The position numbers were made by a program, and so were the translations under genes. From NCBI GenBank assembly GCA_016787575.1, contig JAEUUO010000028.1:102506-166505 (forward strand): a DNA stretch of 64,000 nucleotides, written 5' to 3'. Source of the stretch: Saprospiraceae bacterium (GTDB lineage: Bacteria > Bacteroidota > Bacteroidia > Chitinophagales > Saprospiraceae). Below, in pieces: positions 1 through 8,327 of the stretch (position 1 is its first letter; each line of letters opens with the position of its first letter). The notes below the pieces were generated by a model. It made no database searches, was not told the origin of the DNA, and saw only the letters and a program-made list of their open reading frames with translations.

Positions 1-676
1 TTCCGTCAGGAGATTCAGAATATTTTTCCTTAATTTCTTTATAGCTTTTAAGGGCTCCTTCTTTGTCACCCAATTTTTCTTTTAAAAGGCCAATTTTTTT
101 AAGATTTACTGGAGTAAGAAATTCATTTTCTTCATTGGCTGCTTTCTGATAATATTTTAAGGCTGTTTCAAAATCATTCAATTCAGCATAAACATCTCCC
201 AAAGCTCCATTTTTCAAAATAGGCATTAAGTCACCTGAAGCTTTGTAGCTTTCTAAATAGGATTTTGCTTCTTCATATTTGTGAAGGTTTAAACAGCAAA
301 TAGCTGCATAATATTTCGCCAGATTTCCTGCTGCTGTAGAAGAATAAGTCTCTGATAATTCAGCAAAACCTGCAAAACCACCTCCAGGATTATTTAAAGC
401 CATTTCAAAGGAGTCCTTTTCAAATAAAAATTCAGCCTGGTACATTTGCTCCAAAGCTTCGATATTTTTCGGTTCCTGGTACATGTATTTGTATCCTAAC
501 CAACCACCGACAATAACTATTAGACCAACCAAGCCTCCAATAATGGTCATTTTGTGTTTCTCATAAAAATCTTCAGCCTGATGTTTAACCTGTCCAATAT
601 CAATCAAAGTTTCATCTTGAGATTGGGCGGATCTGATATTTTTCGGGGTCACACCGGTACGATAACCTTTTGCCAT
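1..676 (-). CDS. TPR-containing single-pass membrane protein (3' end cut by window)
   Basis: Reading leftwards from an ATG at 676, an open frame of 225 codons runs off the left edge, so the C-terminus is missing. About 55 polar residues are followed by one hydrophobic segment (IIGGLVGLIVIVGGWLGY, roughly residues 45-62). After it come helical repeats with TPR spacing, for example LAKYYAAICCLNLHKYEEAK and DFETALKYYQKAA. The architecture, a cytoplasmic N-tail, one membrane anchor and periplasmic TPRs, resembles YfgM-type TPR proteins common in Bacteroidota. These are thought to assist envelope protein folding, but no specific partner can be named here. The start is well placed because the next upstream gene on this strand, pdhA, ends at 758. 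Confidence 0.8.
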   Translation of the reverse strand, partial: MAKGYRTGVTPKNIRSAQSQDETLIDIGQVKHQAEDFYEKHKMTIIGGLVGLIVIVGGWLGYKYMYQEPKNIEALEQMYQAEFLFEKDSFEMALNNPGGGFAGFAELSETYSSTAAGNLAKYYAAICCLNLHKYEEAKSYLESYKASGDLMPILKNGALGDVYAELNDFETALKYYQKAANEENEFLTPVNLKKIGLLKEKLGDKEGALKSYKEIKEKYSESPDG

Positions 677-757
677 AATCTGTATATTATTAAAAAACTC
701 CGCAAAACTAATACATGGAGCTCAAATTGGAATAAATATTACTAAAGGGCTTGTTAA

Positions 758-1795
758 CTAGTCACGAATGTAGGGGTAGTTGGATTCTACATAATTATCA
801 TCGTATAAACTGGAAGCACTTGGAAAATCTGAATTCTCTGCAAATTCGACCGCTTCATCTATCTCAATTTTAATGCGTTCATTCAATTGATCCAATTCAG
901 CTTGTGTTGCAATTCGGTTTTTTAAAATTTTGGATTCTGTAACTATCAGTGGGTCAATGGCTTTGTATTGTTCTACTTCTTCTTTGGACCTATAATTTCC
1001 GGGATCAGAAACAGAATGACCTCTGTACCGATAGGTTTTGATTTCAAGAAAATAGGGTCCTTTGCCACTTCGAATGTGCTGTGCGGCTTTGCTTATGCCA
1101 ATATGTACCGATTCTGGATTCATTCCATCTACCGATTCTGAAGGCATGTCAAAAGCGCTTCCAATTTTATACAAATTGGACACATTGCTGGTTCGCTCCA
1201 CAGAAGTCCCCATCGCATATCCATTGTTTTCAACAATATACAAAATGGGTAAATTCCAACTCATAGCCATGTTAAACGATTCATAAAGAGCACCTTGTCG
1301 AGCTGCTCCATCGCCAAACATCGTTACACATATATTGCCTGTTTCTTTATATTTTTCAGCAAAGGCAATTCCGGTTCCAATAGGAATTTGGGCACCAACA
1401 ATTCCGTTTCCTCCAAAAAACCGATGTTCTTTAGAAAAGAAATGCATAGAGCCACCTTTCCCTTTTACCACTCCGGTTTCTTTGCCAAAAAGTTCAGCCA
1501 TGCATAATTTAGTAGGTATTCCTCTGGAAATGGCATTTCCGTGTTGACGGTAAGCCGTTACCAAAGCGTCTTCTTTCTTAATAGCGGAGACCATTCCGGC
1601 GGCAATTGCTTCCTGTCCTATGTAAACATGACAAAATCCTCTGATTTTCTGTTGAGAATACATCATCAGCGTACGCTCTTCAAATCTGCGAATCCGCAAC
1701 ATGGTTTCATACCACAACATCCAAGTTTCTTTTGGGAATTCAGGGCTTATTTTACTGGTTGCTTTTGCTTTAGCTGGATTGAGTACTTCGGGCAT
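758..1795 (-). CDS. pdhA: Pyruvate dehydrogenase E1 component subunit alpha
   Basis: 345 residues, the usual length for this subunit. It carries the thiamine-diphosphate binding motif, starting GDGAARQ at residues 161-167 and ending with the NN pair at 190-191. The RYRGHSVSDP loop (256-265) is the segment that is phosphorylated in mitochondrial homologues. With the beta subunit it decarboxylates pyruvate and passes the acetyl group to E2 in the cytoplasm. No E1 beta or E2 gene is adjacent, so the complex is encoded at scattered loci. The start ATG at 1795 lies 15 nt downstream of a good -7 box (TATTTTTG, complement of 1810-1817). The upstream S9 peptidase gene on the same strand ends only 28 nt away. 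A branched-chain 2-oxo acid dehydrogenase alpha subunit is the main alternative. Confidence 0.9.
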   Translation of the reverse strand: MPEVLNPAKAKATSKISPEFPKETWMLWYETMLRIRRFEERTLMMYSQQKIRGFCHVYIGQEAIAAGMVSAIKKEDALVTAYRQHGNAISRGIPTKLCMAELFGKETGVVKGKGGSMHFFSKEHRFFGGNGIVGAQIPIGTGIAFAEKYKETGNICVTMFGDGAARQGALYESFNMAMSWNLPILYIVENNGYAMGTSVERTSNVSNLYKIGSAFDMPSESVDGMNPESVHIGISKAAQHIRSGKGPYFLEIKTYRYRGHSVSDPGNYRSKEEVEQYKAIDPLIVTESKILKNRIATQAELDQLNERIKIEIDEAVEFAENSDFPSASSLYDDNYVESNYPYIRD

Positions 1796-1809
1796 ATGTT
1801 AAATTTGGA

Positions 1810-1841
1810 CAAAAATAAAGCTTTTAAAGAGTCTCTTTCAA
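1810..1841 (-). promoter_or_regulatory. Putative promoter of pdhA
   Basis: On the minus strand TTG (1841-1839) is followed after 21 nt by TATTTTTG (1817-1810), matching the Bacteroidota pattern TTG-N17-23-TAnnTTTG. Transcription would begin near 1804, giving a leader of about 9 nt before the pdhA ATG at 1795. The -33 element lies inside the last codons of the upstream peptidase gene. Confidence 0.5.
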
Positions 1842-3830
1842 CCATCGGTAAAATTCATGCTGCCAAAGAAGTCCATTCTGAACTTTTAATATGTGGTGGC
1901 CTTCATCCGGAATGTATAAAAGTCTTGCTTTGATATCATGCATACGGGCAGCGGTAAAAGCTTCAAATGCCTGTGTGTCAGGGATTCTGTAATCTTTTCC
2001 TCCTTGAATAATTAAAATTGGAGCATTCCAATTGTTAATAAATTTATGGGGTGAATGTTTATCATATGATTTTGATTTCTTTTTAGCCCAGTATGGACCT
2101 TTTAAATCATAATTTGCAAACCAAAGTTCTTCAGTGCTGCTGTACCAAGATTCTAAATTATAGGTTCCGCAATGGGAAATAAAGGTTTTAAAGCGGTTTT
2201 TATGAATTCCAGCAAGCATAAATACAGAATAGCCTCCAAAACTTGCCCCAACCGCAGCCCGACGATTTTTATCGATGTAGGTAGCTTCAGAAACCTGATC
2301 AATGGCGGCCAGATAATCTTTCATGCATTGTCCGCCCCAGTCACCTGAAATTTGCTCATTCCAGGCTGAACCCCAACCGGGCATACCGCGGCGATTTGGT
2401 GCTACTACGATGTATCCTTTGGAAGCCATTAATTGAAAGTTCCAGCGAAATGAATAAAATTGGCTTAAGGCAGATTGTGGGCCTCCCTGGCAATACAATA
2501 AGCTTGGATATTTTTTAGTTGAGTCAAAATCAGGAGGGTAGATGACCCAACTCAACATTTGCTTTCCATCCGAAGTTTTAATCCATTTTTTCAGAACTGT
2601 AGGCAAATTTAATTTTTCATAAATAGCAGTATTTACCTGCGTCAATTGCCTTGCATTTCCACTTAAAATGTCAATGGCAAATAGTTCCGCAGCATGATTC
2701 ATGTCTGTTCTGTGACAATAAATTGTTTGATTGTGAATACCAATCAGATTGCTGTAATCATGTTCAGTATGGGTGATTTGTTTAAACTGGACTGCCTGAT
2801 CAGCTTGCATGGGAATGCTTATTGAGAAAAGTTGAACAGTGCCCCTATATGGAACTGAAGCGTAGATGAATTTAGAATCTTTAGACCAAATAAACTGGTT
2901 GATCGTTTCGTCCCAGTTTGCTGTTAATTTTCGTTTGACATTTGTTTTGAGATCTAAAATATAAACGTCATTCTTATCGGATTCATATCCATCTCGTGCC
3001 ATACTTGTCCAGGCAAGGTAACGGCCATCCGGTGAGAAAGAAGGGTTTTTATCATAACCCAAAAGTCCTTCTGTAATATTATTGGTTTTGCCTGTAAGAT
3101 TGTCATACAAATAAATATCAGAATTCGTGCTAATGGCATATTCTTTACCCATTTTTTTAACAGAAACATAGGCAAGAAATTTACTGTCATTGCTCCAGCA
3201 AAAATCCTCAACACCACCATCCGGCATGGTTGGAGCGTCGTAAGGTTCTTTGAACAGGATGTCTTTTTCCATTTGAACCCCATCTGGTGAAATTCGACCA
3301 ATAAAAAGGTGATTTGCATAGCCATCTTCCCAAACATTCCAGTGCCTAAACATTAAATCATCATAAATTAAAGCACTGGATTTTTGCAAATCCGGGTATA
3401 AATCCTGTTTAGGAGTATTTACTTTAACCAAACGTGAAAAAGCAAGCCATTGTCCATTGGGAGAGGGGAGTAAATTTGAATATTCCAACTCCTTAGCACC
3501 TAATGATTTTTGAAGCAGTTGATGAAAAATTTGCCCATCTTTTGAGTAAATTAAATTGCCGCCAGAGTCAAAACAAGCATTCCCGGCATATGATTCAGCA
3601 TCAGAAATTTTGTCTGAATTTCCAGACGCTATGTCCAGGACGTACAATTGGGTGTTTCCTTTGTTTTTTTGAACATCGTAATAGCTTATCGTATAATAAA
3701 GGTTTTTGCCATCTTTAGATAAGGCTTCACCTTGCACCCGCCCTAAAGACCACAGAATTTCCGGGGTCATTACATTTTGGGCAGAAAGATTGTGAACTAT
3801 AAAAAATAAGAGGATTAAACAAATGCGCAT
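1824..3830 (-). CDS. Secreted S9-family serine peptidase (dipeptidyl/acylaminoacyl peptidase type)
   Basis: 668 residues starting with a Sec signal peptide that ends near LSAQ. Residues about 25-390 hold repeated WD/PD40-like beta-propeller strands (for example SFSPDGRYLAW, WSKDSKFIYAS). The C-terminal 260 residues are an alpha/beta hydrolase. The nucleophile elbow GASFGGYS places Ser530, the GGKD loop places Asp613 and DEGHH places His645, which completes the catalytic triad. Family members cleave short peptides that reach the active site through the propeller. The signal peptide indicates a periplasmic or exported enzyme that releases dipeptides or oligopeptides. It ends 28 nt before pdhA. 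A -7 box (TAATTTTG, complement of 3851-3858) stands 20 nt before the start codon; no matching -33 element was seen. Confidence 0.88.
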   Translation of the reverse strand: MRICLILLFFIVHNLSAQNVMTPEILWSLGRVQGEALSKDGKNLYYTISYYDVQKNKGNTQLYVLDIASGNSDKISDAESYAGNACFDSGGNLIYSKDGQIFHQLLQKSLGAKELEYSNLLPSPNGQWLAFSRLVKVNTPKQDLYPDLQKSSALIYDDLMFRHWNVWEDGYANHLFIGRISPDGVQMEKDILFKEPYDAPTMPDGGVEDFCWSNDSKFLAYVSVKKMGKEYAISTNSDIYLYDNLTGKTNNITEGLLGYDKNPSFSPDGRYLAWTSMARDGYESDKNDVYILDLKTNVKRKLTANWDETINQFIWSKDSKFIYASVPYRGTVQLFSISIPMQADQAVQFKQITHTEHDYSNLIGIHNQTIYCHRTDMNHAAELFAIDILSGNARQLTQVNTAIYEKLNLPTVLKKWIKTSDGKQMLSWVIYPPDFDSTKKYPSLLYCQGGPQSALSQFYSFRWNFQLMASKGYIVVAPNRRGMPGWGSAWNEQISGDWGGQCMKDYLAAIDQVSEATYIDKNRRAAVGASFGGYSVFMLAGIHKNRFKTFISHCGTYNLESWYSSTEELWFANYDLKGPYWAKKKSKSYDKHSPHKFINNWNAPILIIQGGKDYRIPDTQAFEAFTAARMHDIKARLLYIPDEGHHILKVQNGLLWQHEFYRWLKETL

Positions 3831-3966
3831 TTTTTTGATTATTTAGATCCCAAAATTAAAGCCTCAGCTCGAAATAAGAAGTTTCTTCTTTTAAAGAGTG
3901 GATAATTTCTCCGGACAAGCATAGCTTTACGATTCAATTCTATTAAACATACAATTTCACAAGCAA

Positions 3967-5070
3967 TTGATATTCCAAAAAATAAAACTGCTTAATTTTA
4001 AAAATTTTCAAGAGCTATCGATCGATTTGAGCTCAGGCTTTCATTTTGTTACCGGCAAGAATGGTGCCGGGAAAACCAATTTTTTAGATGCAGTTTATTA
4101 TTTCTGCATGTTGCGCAGTTTTAGGAAAACAAAAGATATAGAACTGGTAAACCATCAGGAAAATTATTTCAGAACAGAAGCTATCATCTCGAATTTGAAT
4201 TCAAATCACACACTAAGCATCAAATTTAAACCCGGCATATTAAAGGAAGTTATTTGGGATGAACTTAAAGACGATCGACTCTCAGCGCATTTAGGAAGAA
4301 TTCCTGTTGTCCTAATAGCACCGGATGAAATTTATCAGTTCATTCATGAAAGTGAGGAGCGGAGAAAATTCATCAATCAAACTTTGATTCAAATTGATTC
4401 AGCTTATTTCGATAATTTGAACACCTATTCAAGACTGCTAAAACAACGAAACGCAGCCATCAAGTTAATGAAGAAGCAAGGTAAAATGGATTCTAGTTTA
4501 TTGGATGCTTACGATACTCAATTGGCTGGACCTGGAATTGCCATTGCAAATAAACGTGCTGAACTTATTGTTAAATTAAAACCAGTTTTAAATGAATACA
4601 GTTTAAGAATCAGTGGAAAGGATGAACAATTGGATCTAAAATACAAAACCAACGTTGAGCATAATTATTTAGAGGCATTGTATAAATCCAGAGAATTGGA
4701 TTTTTATACTGGTGGAACCAATTTGGGCATTCACAAGGATAAATTAGAGTGCATTATGAACAAACGATCTTTGGTTCAAGTGGGCTCTCAAGGCCAGATT
4801 AAGACATTTGTATTAGCAATGAAATTGGCACAATTTGATTTTTTAAGAAAGCAGAGTCAGAAAATGCCTGTAGTACTTTTAGATGACATTTTTGCTAAAT
4901 TGGATGCTGAAAGAGTTCAAAAATTACTTTTATTATTAGAGTCTGAAAAAATTGAACAATGTTTCATTACCGATACACACACCGAGCGTGTAAAAGAATT
5001 GGCAAAAACAATGTCTGCAAAAACGGCGTATTATGAAATAATTCATAATCAATTTTATCGACATGCGTGA
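3967..5070 (+). CDS. recF: DNA replication and repair protein RecF
   Basis: 367 residues, typical RecF length. The SMC-like ATPase head is complete: Walker A GKNGAGKT at 30-37, ABC-type signature GSQGQIKT at 273-280, and Walker B VVLLDD near 302-307. The N-terminus (LLNFKNFQEL) is the canonical first strand, so the TTG at 3967 is taken as start; there is no in-frame ATG near it. RecF binds gapped DNA with RecO and RecR and helps RecA load at stalled forks. The last 8 nt overlap the start of the DUF721 gene, so the two are translationally coupled. The dnaA-dnaN context often seen for recF is absent here. Confidence 0.93.
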   Translation: MIFQKIKLLNFKNFQELSIDLSSGFHFVTGKNGAGKTNFLDAVYYFCMLRSFRKTKDIELVNHQENYFRTEAIISNLNSNHTLSIKFKPGILKEVIWDELKDDRLSAHLGRIPVVLIAPDEIYQFIHESEERRKFINQTLIQIDSAYFDNLNTYSRLLKQRNAAIKLMKKQGKMDSSLLDAYDTQLAGPGIAIANKRAELIVKLKPVLNEYSLRISGKDEQLDLKYKTNVEHNYLEALYKSRELDFYTGGTNLGIHKDKLECIMNKRSLVQVGSQGQIKTFVLAMKLAQFDFLRKQSQKMPVVLLDDIFAKLDAERVQKLLLLLESEKIEQCFITDTHTERVKELAKTMSAKTAYYEIIHNQFYRHA

Positions 5071-5347
5071 TCACGAATCAAAAATAAAAGACTTATTAAA
5101 AATATTTTCTGAACAGGGGAATATTAAAACAAAGCTTGTAAATAAAAGAATTGAAATTGTTTGGAAGGATTTATACAAAAGCATCGCTGTGTATACTACA
5201 AAAATCCATTATAAAGATAATCAACTTACAGTATGGGTAAGTTCAGCACCCTTGCGATACGAATTAAATTTAAAAAAAAACCAGATAATACTTCAGCTGA
5301 ATGAAGCGTTAAAAGAAAATCTGATCAGTCGATTGGAAGTCAGATAA
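5063..5347 (+). CDS. DUF721 (DciA-like) domain protein
   Basis: 94 residues whose strand pattern and WKDLYKSIAVYTTKIHYKDNQ-like core followed by a SSAPLRYELNLKKNQI segment match the DUF721 family. Members include DciA, the helicase-operating protein that takes the place of DnaC in most bacteria. It starts inside the last codons of recF (8-nt overlap). Such a recF-DUF721 pairing is recurrent in Bacteroidota and links the protein to replication or fork repair. The bulk of the sequence is the KH-like DUF721 fold, with almost no C-terminal tail. Direct loading of DnaB by this homologue is inference. Confidence 0.75.
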   Translation: MRDHESKIKDLLKIFSEQGNIKTKLVNKRIEIVWKDLYKSIAVYTTKIHYKDNQLTVWVSSAPLRYELNLKKNQIILQLNEALKENLISRLEVR

Positions 5348-5603
5348 TGTTTATTGTTCTTGCTCAGAAATATTCATTTGCAATAAAAACCAGCTGAATA
5401 AAAAACAAAGAACACATGTTGTTGCAATTACCATTTTCTTATTTTTTGAGTTTCCTTAATCTAATTTTGGGATTAACACAATGCGATAAGGCCATTGAAT
5501 TAACTAGGGCAAATATAAAACATATTATTAATATTTATAATATATTTTTTAGCCTTTTTTTGCATCCATTTAGATCGAATTCTGTTATAAATAAAAAATC
5601 CAT

Positions 5604-6437
5604 ATGAAAAAACTGCTTATTTTATTTTTAATCTCCTCATTTGCAAATGTTTATGCTCAAGTGACCACTCCAGCGCCCAGTCCAACTTGTAAGACTGAGC
5701 AAAAAATCGGACTCGCAACGGTCACAGTTGAATATTCAAGACCAAGTAAAAAGAACAGAATAATCTTCGGAGATCTCGTTCCTTATGGCAAAATTTGGCG
5801 TACTGGGGCAAACGCATGTACTAAAATTACCTTTAGCGATGACGTAGAGCTTGAAGGGGTTAAAGTTCCAAAAGGAAGTTATGCATTATTTACTATTCCT
5901 GGAGAAAATACCTGGGAAGTCATTTTATACAATGACATAACGGTTTCCGGAGTGCCAGATCCTTTTGAGGTTTCAAAGGAGGTAGCGCACGTAAAAGTAA
6001 CTCCTGAGTTAATTCCCTATACGTATGAATCATTTACAATAGGTTTCGATGCATTGCGCAATGAAAGTGCCATACTTCAAATTATTTGGGAGACCAGTCT
6101 GGTTCCTATAAAATTGCGTTTTGATACCGATATGAAAGTCATGAAGAGCATTGAGAAAGTCATGGCGGGACCTTCTAGCAATGATTACTATCAGGCTGCC
6201 AGGTATTATTTTGAAAACAACAAAGATTTAAATTTGTCTTTGAAATGGATTCAGCTTGCAAATCAGATGGATCCACAGTTTTGGAAATTGCGCGTTGAAT
6301 CTTTGATTCTTGCAAAATTGGGTCGTAAATCTGAAGCAATCGAAGTGGCTCAGAAATCTAAAGCGAAAGCGATCGAAGCAAAAAATGACGAATATGTAAA
6401 AATGAATGACGATTCTATTAAAGAGTGGAGTAATTAA
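5604..6437 (+). CDS. Secreted DUF2911 protein with helical-repeat tail
   Basis: 277 residues with a clear signal peptide ending at VYAQ. Residues about 30-170 match DUF2911: the segments VEYSRPSKKNRIIFGDLVPYG, KIWRTGANA, PKGSYALFTIPG and WEVILYND occur in order. The last 80 residues are helical and TPR-like (LNLSLKWIQLANQMDP). The function of DUF2911 is not known; it is very common in Bacteroidota, always exported, usually as a single gene. It stands alone on the plus strand, 256 bp after the DUF721 gene, and a strong bidirectional terminator follows at 6513-6560. Confidence 0.85.
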   Translation: MKKLLILFLISSFANVYAQVTTPAPSPTCKTEQKIGLATVTVEYSRPSKKNRIIFGDLVPYGKIWRTGANACTKITFSDDVELEGVKVPKGSYALFTIPGENTWEVILYNDITVSGVPDPFEVSKEVAHVKVTPELIPYTYESFTIGFDALRNESAILQIIWETSLVPIKLRFDTDMKVMKSIEKVMAGPSSNDYYQAARYYFENNKDLNLSLKWIQLANQMDPQFWKLRVESLILAKLGRKSEAIEVAQKSKAKAIEAKNDEYVKMNDDSIKEWSN

Positions 6438-6512
6438 TTTTAGAAATACAATTTCTAAATCATTCATTACCAAAGGTTTAAGAGTATAATTTTTATAAAC
6501 TCGAAATTAATT

Positions 6513-6560
6513 AAAAAATAAGCCTGAAACTAACTGATAGTTTCGGGCTTATTTTTTTTT
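6513..6560. terminator. Bidirectional intrinsic terminator
   Basis: A hairpin with a 5' arm at 6519-6532 and a 3' arm at 6538-6551 (one G-U pair, 5-nt loop) is flanked by an A-tract at 6513-6518 and a T-tract at 6552-6560. It can therefore stop transcription in both directions. It sits between the convergent DUF2911 and symporter genes; the symporter stop codon lies inside the stem. Confidence 0.85.
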
Positions 6561-8212
6561 GCTCCAATAGGTAGCAGCATTTGAAAAATTATTGCCAAGC
6601 TCATTACAGTCAAACATGCAATTGCATTAAACCATAAAAATCCTAGATCGGTATATTTAAACAAAAACAAGGTTAGACATTGGGCAATCAAAGCAGCATA
6701 AAAAACAGCTCCTCCTTGAATTTTCTTCAAGTAAAATCCTGTTAAGAAAATTCCAAGGATGGTTCCGTAAAATAAGGACCCAATTATATTTATAAACTGA
6801 ATTAAATTTTCAAATAAATTAGCATAAAGTGCAAACGCTATTGCAACCAGGCCCCAAAAAAGCGCAAAGCATTTTGACCAGAATATTGGTCTGTTTCTTA
6901 AGTCTGGAAATGGAAATAGTCTTAACGCAATATCAACAACCGTAGTGCCAGAAAGAGCATTTATTTCTGCTGAAATGGAAGACATGGCTGCGCATAAAAT
7001 GACTGCGATCATAAGTCCTATAAATCCTTGTGGTAAATAATGCAATATATAATATAGAAAAACATAGTCGCGGTCATTTGATTCTTGCTTTGGTAAATTG
7101 ATTTTAACATAATTTCGGACTTCTTGCTGGAGTACTTTTCGATTTTGATTAAGCTGGTGAAGTTGTTGTTTAATATTTTGATCGGATGGATTTAAATTTG
7201 ATTGCCCGGAAATTTGATGAATGGAATCATTGTAAATCAACCATTTTGCGTATTGTTCTTTATGATTGGTGCTTAGCTCTTGAGTTACTTTGTCATTAAA
7301 ATGAATGGGGGTCTTCTGAAATTGAAAAACAGCAAACAGCAATACACCACATAGCAAAATAAATATTTGCATTGGTATTTTTAAAATACCATTTAGAATC
7401 AATCCCATTCTGCTTTCTTGAATGTTTTTGCCACTTATATAACGTTGCACTTGAGATTGATCTGTTCCAAAATAAGCAAGGGCTAAAAAAAATCCTCCTG
7501 CAATACCTGCCCAAAAATTATATCTGTTATTGAAATCTAATTTAAAACTCAAAGCATTGGTTCGCCCTTCCCAACCTGCAATCTCCATAGCATTTGAAAA
7601 TTGAACTGTTGGAGGCAATGAATAAATCATGTAAACAAATATAAAGACCATGCCAATTAAAATAACCGATAACTGTTGCAATTGAGTTTGGGTAACTGCT
7701 TTTGCTCCACCAGATACCGTATACACTATTACCATTATTCCGGAAATAACATGGGTCCATTGCAAATTCCAATCAAACAAAGAGGATAAAATTATACTAG
7801 GCGCATAAAGTGTAATTCCAGCTGCAATTCCTCGTTGAATTAGAAAAATAATGGCAGCAAAAGTTCGCGTTTTTAAATCAAATCTATTTTCAAGGTACTC
7901 ATATGCAGTATATACTTTTAATTGATAAAATTTTGGAATAAACGTAATGCAAATAACAATCATTGCAAGTGGTAGTCCAAAATAAAATTGCACAAATTGC
8001 ATTCCATCAGAAAAGCCTTGACCTGTTGTTGATATAAAGGTAACTGCACTTGCTTGTGTTGCCATGACAGCAAATCCAACCTTCCACCATTTGGTGTCTT
8101 GATTGCCTAATAAATAATCGCTTAAGTCAGCTTGTTTTTTTGATTTGTAAATCCCATAGATTACTATAAATCCAATGCTGCCAATCAATACAAACCAATC
8201 AATCCATCCCAT
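6530..8212 (-). CDS. Sodium:solute symporter (SSS family) with large hydrophilic insert
   Basis: 560 residues, with about 13 membrane segments and the SSS-family layout (residues 1-25 TM1; STTGQGFSDG loop; FGTDQSQVQRYISGK near 248-262; AAMSSISAEINALSGTTVVD further on). Family members use the sodium gradient to import sugars, sialic acids, amino acids or vitamins through the inner membrane. Residues about 298-384 form a hydrophilic insert between two membrane segments, rich in N, Q and K. The start is 9 nt after a 34-residue membrane-protein gene, which in turn follows a secreted PIG-L deacetylase. The three appear to be one transcript and suggest that the substrate is a deacetylated sugar or related compound (inference). 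Transcription ends at the terminator at 6513-6560. Confidence 0.88.
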   Translation of the reverse strand: MGWIDWFVLIGSIGFIVIYGIYKSKKQADLSDYLLGNQDTKWWKVGFAVMATQASAVTFISTTGQGFSDGMQFVQFYFGLPLAMIVICITFIPKFYQLKVYTAYEYLENRFDLKTRTFAAIIFLIQRGIAAGITLYAPSIILSSLFDWNLQWTHVISGIMVIVYTVSGGAKAVTQTQLQQLSVILIGMVFIFVYMIYSLPPTVQFSNAMEIAGWEGRTNALSFKLDFNNRYNFWAGIAGGFFLALAYFGTDQSQVQRYISGKNIQESRMGLILNGILKIPMQIFILLCGVLLFAVFQFQKTPIHFNDKVTQELSTNHKEQYAKWLIYNDSIHQISGQSNLNPSDQNIKQQLHQLNQNRKVLQQEVRNYVKINLPKQESNDRDYVFLYYILHYLPQGFIGLMIAVILCAAMSSISAEINALSGTTVVDIALRLFPFPDLRNRPIFWSKCFALFWGLVAIAFALYANLFENLIQFINIIGSLFYGTILGIFLTGFYLKKIQGGAVFYAALIAQCLTLFLFKYTDLGFLWFNAIACLTVMSLAIIFQMLLPIGAKKNKPETIS

Positions 8213-8221
8213 TGATATTCC

Positions 8222-8326
8222 TTAAGCTTTAAAATAGTGGCTAAAAGCACCTAATAAAAGAATGTAAAAACCAAGCATAAGCAGGACTAGTAGGTACATT
8301 TTTTTCCAATTGGGCTCTGCGCTCAT
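8222..8326 (-). CDS. 34-residue single-pass membrane protein
   Basis: A short frame from ATG 8326 to TAA 8222. It encodes a polar start (MSAEPNWKKM) and one hydrophobic helix (YLLVLLMLGFYILLLGAF), ending SHYFKA. Only 1 nt separates it from the stop of the PIG-L gene, and 9 nt separate it from the symporter start, as expected for a coupled gene in the middle of an operon. A likely role is an accessory subunit of the symporter, by analogy with small membrane partners of other SSS transporters; this is inference. It is too short for most gene finders. Confidence 0.6.
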   Translation of the reverse strand: MSAEPNWKKMYLLVLLMLGFYILLLGAFSHYFKA

Positions 8327-8327
8327 C

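Noticed and set aside
1062..1547. Several plus-strand frames of 60-75 codons opposite pdhA
   Set aside because: They are antisense shadows of a clear gene; similar antisense frames occur under most genes in this window.
5351..5434. A 27-codon minus-strand frame with one hydrophobic stretch
   Set aside because: No ribosome site at the right distance, it is opposite to both neighbours, and the gap is AT-rich, so a chance frame is likely.
5416..5607. A 63-codon plus-strand frame before the DUF2911 gene
   Set aside because: Leucine/phenylalanine/isoleucine-rich translation of AT-rich spacer; overlaps the real start of the DUF2911 gene.
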